From Limnobaculum zhutongyuii (GTDB lineage Bacteria > Pseudomonadota > Gammaproteobacteria > Enterobacterales > Enterobacteriaceae): DNA of 64,000 bases. Position numbers and translations under genes: made by a program. Shown here in pieces: positions 60,348 through 64,000 of the stretch (the first letter of the stretch is position 1; each line of letters starts with the position of its first letter). Where the stretch lies: contig NZ_CP034752.1 of NCBI RefSeq assembly GCF_004295645.1, positions 1,860,001-1,924,000 on the forward strand, in the 5' to 3' direction. The notes below the pieces were generated by a model that was given only the letters and a program-made list of their open reading frames with translations, did not search any database and was not told the DNA's origin.

Positions 60348-60925
60348 TGTTTTCTTTATGGTCCAGCATTATTGCACTGACGCTACTGGCGTTGGTGTGT
60401 GGTGCTATTTTGGGTTTTGCTGCCCGACGTTTTCAGGTGGATGCCGACCCTATCGTTGATAAGGTGGAGGCATTATTGCCCCAAAGCCAGTGTGGTCAAT
60501 GCGGTTATCCCGGCTGTCGTCCCTATGCCGAAGCCGTGGCTAATAATGGTGAAATGATTAATAAATGTGCCCCTGGTGGTGAAGCGGTGATGCTAAAACT
60601 GGCAGATACGCTAGGCATCGAACCTCAGCCACTTGATCAAACCACTATGGAGAGTAATCCGGTACGTAAAGTGGCATTTATTGATGAAAACAACTGTATT
60701 GGCTGTACCAAATGTATTCAGGCTTGTCCTGTTGATGCCATCGTTGGTTCAACCAGAGCAATGCATACCGTAATCACCGATCTTTGTACCGGATGCGATC
60801 TTTGTGTTGCTCCTTGCCCTACAGACTGTATTGAAATGCGTCCGGTGGAACAGACAACCTCAACCTGGAAATGGGACCTGCAAGCCATACCCGTTAAAGT
60901 GATAGAGATTAATTCACATGTTTGA
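60347..60925 (+). CDS. rsxB: Electron transport complex subunit RsxB
   Basis: The 192-residue protein has an N-terminal membrane anchor, a 4Fe-4S DUF cluster (CGQCGYPGCRPYAEA) and two ferredoxin clusters (CIGCTKCIQACPVDA; CTGCDLCVAPCPTDCIE). It carries electrons within the complex, toward the membrane. Its end overlaps rsxC by 8 nt. Confidence 0.96.
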   Translation: MFSLWSSIIALTLLALVCGAILGFAARRFQVDADPIVDKVEALLPQSQCGQCGYPGCRPYAEAVANNGEMINKCAPGGEAVMLKLADTLGIEPQPLDQTTMESNPVRKVAFIDENNCIGCTKCIQACPVDAIVGSTRAMHTVITDLCTGCDLCVAPCPTDCIEMRPVEQTTSTWKWDLQAIPVKVIEINSHV

Positions 60926-63095
60926 TCTATTTGCTAAGTTCAGAAAAACTAAAGTTTGGGATTTCGACGGTGGCATTCATCCTCCGGAGATGAAAGATCA
61001 AACGCGCCTTATCCCTATCCGACGCCCTGCGCTACCGGATTACTTACAGATCCCTCTGCAACAGCACCTTGGCCCGCAAGGAGACCTGTTGGTAAAACAA
61101 GGCGATTATGTTCTTAAAGGCCAAAAGCTAACCACCGGTAAGAACCGTGCTTTACCGGTACATGCCTCTACATCCGGCACAGTTATGGATATCGGTTATT
61201 ATCCAAGTACTCATCCATCAGCCATTCCTGAACGTTGTATTCACCTGAAACCAGATGGCCTTGAACAATGGACTGAATTAAAGACATTGGATGATTACCT
61301 GTCTTATACACCGGAACAGCTAATTGCTCATATTCATCGTTCCGGTATTGCAGGTTTAGGCGGTGCGGTATTCCCTACTGCCAGCAAAATCAACGGCGCG
61401 TTAAGCCGGGTAAATACCCTGATCATTAACGGTGCCGAATGCGAACCTTATATTACCGCCGACGATCGGTTGATGCAGGAATATGCCGATGAACTGATTA
61501 CCGGCTGCGAAATCCTGCGTCATATACTGAAGCCTGAAAGCATTCTGATTGGTATTGAAGACAATAAACCAGAAGCCATTCAACAGTTAAAACAAGCGTT
61601 ACAACGTAACGGATCGGCAGATATTTTCTTACGAGTTATTCCTACTAAATATCCTTCCGGCGGCGCTAAACAATTAACAAAGATCCTTACCGGGCTTGAA
61701 GTGCCACATGGCGGACGTTCATCGGATATTGGTGTATTAATGCAGAACGTTGGGACGGTATACGCCATCAAACGTGCAGTGATTAATGGTGAACCGCTGA
61801 TCGAGCGTATTGTTACCCTAACGGGAGAAGCACTTCAGGATAAAGGTAATTTCTGGGTACTTCTGGGTACTCCTGTGTCTGAGCTTCTGCAACAGGCGCT
61901 ATATCAGCCTCAAACCAAACCGATGGTGATTATGGGTGGCCCGCTAATGGGCTTTGCATTACCGGATATCCAGGTGCCGGTAACCAAAATGAGCAACTGT
62001 ATTATTGCGCCCTCCCGCGATGAAATTGAACCACCACAGCAAGAGCAGGCCTGTATTCGTTGCACTCAGTGTGCCGATGCCTGTCCGGCAGGATTATTAC
62101 CCCAACAGCTTTACTGGTTCAGTCGCGGCAAGGAGCATGAAAAGGCGCGTAACTATAATCTGTTTGATTGTATAGAGTGTGGTGCCTGTGCTTACGTTTG
62201 CCCCAGCAATATTCCTTTGGTGCAATACTACCGCCAGGAAAAAGCAGAAATTCGCGAACAGGATCAATTAGCTGAATTGGCCCGTACCGCCAAAATTCGT
62301 TTTGAAGCCAGACAGGCTCGTCTGGAAAAAGAGAAATTAGCACGTCAACAGCGCCATAAAAAGGCTGAAACCCGTTTAGATGATAAAGACAATCATATTA
62401 TTCAGGCCGCGCTGGAACGAGTAAATCAGCAGAAATCCGTTGAAGATAGTAATAGCTCAACAATACCGGTAATTAAATCCGTCGATGGTAAATTACTACC
62501 GGATAACAGCGCTGTTATTGCGCTCAGAAAAGCCAGAAAAGCTCAACGTCAAGTCAGTAAAACGACAGAACAACCAGAAACTTCAGTTAGCAATAATATT
62601 GATGTTGAGCAAGACCCACGTAAAGCCGCGCTGGCTGTCGCTATAGCTCGCGCCAAAGCGAAAAAAGAACAACAGCAGCAAGATGAGATAAAACCTGCTG
62701 AACAAAATGTTTCTGATACAGACGATCGTAAAAATGCGGTTGCCGAAGCTATCGCTCGCGTTAAGGCGCGTAAGGCACAGCAACAAGCTAATTCAGAGCC
62801 TGTCATAACATCCGTAAACCAAAAAGACGCTGTTACTCAACAAGCCTCAGAATCTGTGGACGCTCGCAAAGCGGCGGTAGCTGAAGCTATCGTCCGTGCT
62901 AAAGCGCGAAAAGAGCAACGTCAAGAAATACAGCAACAATCTGAATTCTCTGAACAGCAAGACCAAACCATTGAGACGCAACCCGTACCCGAAGTCGATG
63001 AGCGTAAAGCTGCCGTTGCCGAGGCTATTGCTCGGGTAAAAGCTCGTAAAGCTCAACAGGCCGCACTTCAGTTAACCGCAACAGGTGAAGAATAG
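60918..63095 (+). CDS. rsxC: Electron transport complex subunit RsxC
   Basis: The 725-residue subunit binds NADH and FMN near its N terminus (GIAGLGGAVFPTASKI; GAECEPYITADD) and has two 4Fe-4S clusters (CIRCTQCADACPAG; CIECGACAYVCPSN). From about residue 560 the tail has four imperfect repeats that begin D-x-R-K-A/N-A (at 566, 602, 648 and 694) and contain A-x-A-I-x-R-x-K-A-x-K. They are Lys/Gln-rich helices, also found in E. coli RsxC. Length is close to E. coli (740). The stop codon abuts the rsxD start. Confidence 0.95.
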   Translation: MFDLFAKFRKTKVWDFDGGIHPPEMKDQTRLIPIRRPALPDYLQIPLQQHLGPQGDLLVKQGDYVLKGQKLTTGKNRALPVHASTSGTVMDIGYYPSTHPSAIPERCIHLKPDGLEQWTELKTLDDYLSYTPEQLIAHIHRSGIAGLGGAVFPTASKINGALSRVNTLIINGAECEPYITADDRLMQEYADELITGCEILRHILKPESILIGIEDNKPEAIQQLKQALQRNGSADIFLRVIPTKYPSGGAKQLTKILTGLEVPHGGRSSDIGVLMQNVGTVYAIKRAVINGEPLIERIVTLTGEALQDKGNFWVLLGTPVSELLQQALYQPQTKPMVIMGGPLMGFALPDIQVPVTKMSNCIIAPSRDEIEPPQQEQACIRCTQCADACPAGLLPQQLYWFSRGKEHEKARNYNLFDCIECGACAYVCPSNIPLVQYYRQEKAEIREQDQLAELARTAKIRFEARQARLEKEKLARQQRHKKAETRLDDKDNHIIQAALERVNQQKSVEDSNSSTIPVIKSVDGKLLPDNSAVIALRKARKAQRQVSKTTEQPETSVSNNIDVEQDPRKAALAVAIARAKAKKEQQQQDEIKPAEQNVSDTDDRKNAVAEAIARVKARKAQQQANSEPVITSVNQKDAVTQQASESVDARKAAVAEAIVRAKARKEQRQEIQQQSEFSEQQDQTIETQPVPEVDERKAAVAEAIARVKARKAQQAALQLTATGEE

Positions 63096-64000
63096 ATGTC
63101 ATTTCGTATAACCAGTTCACCATTTTCACACAGTCAGCAATCAACACAGCGATTAATGTTGTTGGTGGTACTGGCCTGTATACCGGGAATTGCTGCTCAA
63201 TGGTATTTCTTTGGTTACGGTAATTTAATTCAAGTGATGCTGGCCTCATTTGTTGCCTTATGCGCTGAAGCCACGGTATTGAAGCTGCGGCATCAGCCAA
63301 TTGCCTCCCAGCTAAGCGATAATTCTGCCCTGCTAACCGCTATATTATTGGGTATCAGCATTCCTCCTCTGGCACCCTGGTGGATTATTGTTATCGGTAC
63401 TTTTGCCGCTATTGTAATCGCCAAGCAGCTGTATGGGGGTTTAGGACAAAATCCTTTCAATCCGGCGATGGTTGGTTACGTTATTCTGTTGATCTCCTTC
63501 CCGGTACAAATGAGCAGTTGGTTGCCTCCAGCTCCGCTACAGGCAACCCATATCAGCCTGATGGATACACTGAGTATTATTTTTAGTGGACACAGCACTC
63601 AAGGTGATGATGTTTTCAAATTAATGCTAGGGGTTGATGGTGTCAGTCAGGCCACACCGTTAGATACCTTAAAGACCGGACTGCGCAGCGGTCACAGCAT
63701 TACTGAAGTATTAAGTCAGCCCATTTATAACAGTTTGGGGGGTATTGGCTGGCAATGGGTGAACGTCGGATTCCTGCTTGGCGGACTATTCCTGCTTGGG
63801 AAGAAAGTGATCCAATGGCATCTTCCCGTTAGTTTTCTACTAACGTTAACCATTGTCTCCACCATTGGCTGGCTACTGGATCCTTCACATAATGCGGCTC
63901 CGTGGTTTCACCTGCTTTCGGGAGCCAGCATGCTATGTGCCTTTTTTATTATTACCGATCCGGTAACAGCTTGTACTACGGTCAAAGGTCGGTTGATTTT
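63096..64000 (+). CDS. rsxD: Electron transport complex subunit RsxD, cut at the right edge
   Basis: I translated this directly: the ATG at 63096 directly follows the rsxC stop, and 301 codons stay open to the window end. E. coli RsxD has 352 residues, so about 50 residues are missing. The protein begins MSFRITSSPFSHSQQSTQRLM and contains several membrane helices, GGLGQNPFNPAMVGYVILLISFP and VSQATPLDTLKTG, the Thr of which is the expected covalent FMN site in the family. The remaining rsx genes (rsxG, rsxE, usually nth) should lie beyond the edge. Confidence 0.93.
   Translation, partial: MSFRITSSPFSHSQQSTQRLMLLVVLACIPGIAAQWYFFGYGNLIQVMLASFVALCAEATVLKLRHQPIASQLSDNSALLTAILLGISIPPLAPWWIIVIGTFAAIVIAKQLYGGLGQNPFNPAMVGYVILLISFPVQMSSWLPPAPLQATHISLMDTLSIIFSGHSTQGDDVFKLMLGVDGVSQATPLDTLKTGLRSGHSITEVLSQPIYNSLGGIGWQWVNVGFLLGGLFLLGKKVIQWHLPVSFLLTLTIVSTIGWLLDPSHNAAPWFHLLSGASMLCAFFIITDPVTACTTVKGRLI

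Noticed and set aside
63025..63586. Frames overlapping rsxD on both strands
   Set aside because: The rsxD frame from 63096 to the edge has full family similarity; the others are shadows.
1..64000. CRISPR arrays, transposases, integrases, toxin-antitoxin pairs or defence islands
   Set aside because: No direct-repeat array, mobile-element gene or recognisable defence gene was seen, apart from the TerF-like gene whose role is unclear.

Overview
The window is a stretch of core chromosome from a gammaproteobacterium of the order Enterobacterales. Nearly every protein is full length and close to an Escherichia coli protein (TcyP, Mlc, FumC, MdtK, PykF, TyrR, PspA-F, SapABCDF, FabI, RNase II, SdaA, RlmA, RsxA-D). 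Several E. coli neighbourhoods are conserved: ynfK-mlc-ynfM, ribE/mdtK-tRNA-Val-tRNA-Val-pykF-lpp-ldtE, tpx/tyrR, ycjFX-psp-pspF-sap-fabI-rnb, yoaH-nudL-sdaA. The genus cannot be fixed from the sequence. Missing or moved neighbours (ynfL, fumA/manA, pabB), an inserted metY, a formate-THF ligase gene and an unusually short Lpp place it outside the Escherichia/Salmonella group; a deeper family such as Budviciaceae is a guess. I see no insertion sequence, integrase, prophage, plasmid gene or CRISPR array.

Layout. 1-5 kb: a TerD+VWA (TerF-like) gene cut by the left edge, a GNAT acetyltransferase, the cystine transporter tcyP, a B-box zinc-finger membrane protein and a DUF1161 periplasmic protein. 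5-8.6 kb: an OsmU/Yeh-type osmoprotectant ABC operon. 8.6-13.5 kb: ydfG, a second bioD, mlc, the exporter ynfM and a 45-residue membrane peptide. 13.5-17.2 kb: a glycerate module (cdaR, GntP-family permease, glycerate kinase). 17.5-25.4 kb: fumC, ydgA, aegA, ribE, mdtK. 25.5-30.2 kb: two tRNA-Val(GAC) genes, pykF with a Cra operator, lpp with its conserved promoter, ldtE, tpx. 30.3-45.4 kb: tyrR, metY, the psp operon with ycjXF and a clear sigma-54 promoter, pspF, sapABCDF, fabI. 45.4-57.7 kb: ppnP, rnb, an Arc-like protein, three cold-shock-family genes, ygjP, yoaH, nudL, sdaA, ybdG, rlmA, an LpxP/LpxL acyltransferase and a YfeH-type transporter. 57.9-64 kb: fhs followed by rsxABCD, with rsxD cut by the right edge.

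Themes. Envelope homeostasis is prominent: Lpp and the L,D-transpeptidase family that anchors it, Psp stress proteins, Sap peptide uptake, the lipid A acyltransferase, the YbdG channel, MdtK and osmoprotectant uptake. Redox and carbon control genes form the second theme: Mlc, Cra-regulated pykF, CdaR, AegA, Tpx and Rsx. The third is cold-shock-type RNA-binding proteins.

I found no convincing undescribed multi-gene system. The best leads are small: an Lpp whose coiled coil appears two heptads shorter than in E. coli, a cold-shock paralogue that has lost its RNA-binding aromatic residues, a shared leader element in the two normal csp genes, a palindrome and terminator-like hairpin in the fhs-rsxA gap, perfect palindromes upstream of the osm operon, and a 45-residue membrane peptide behind ynfM.
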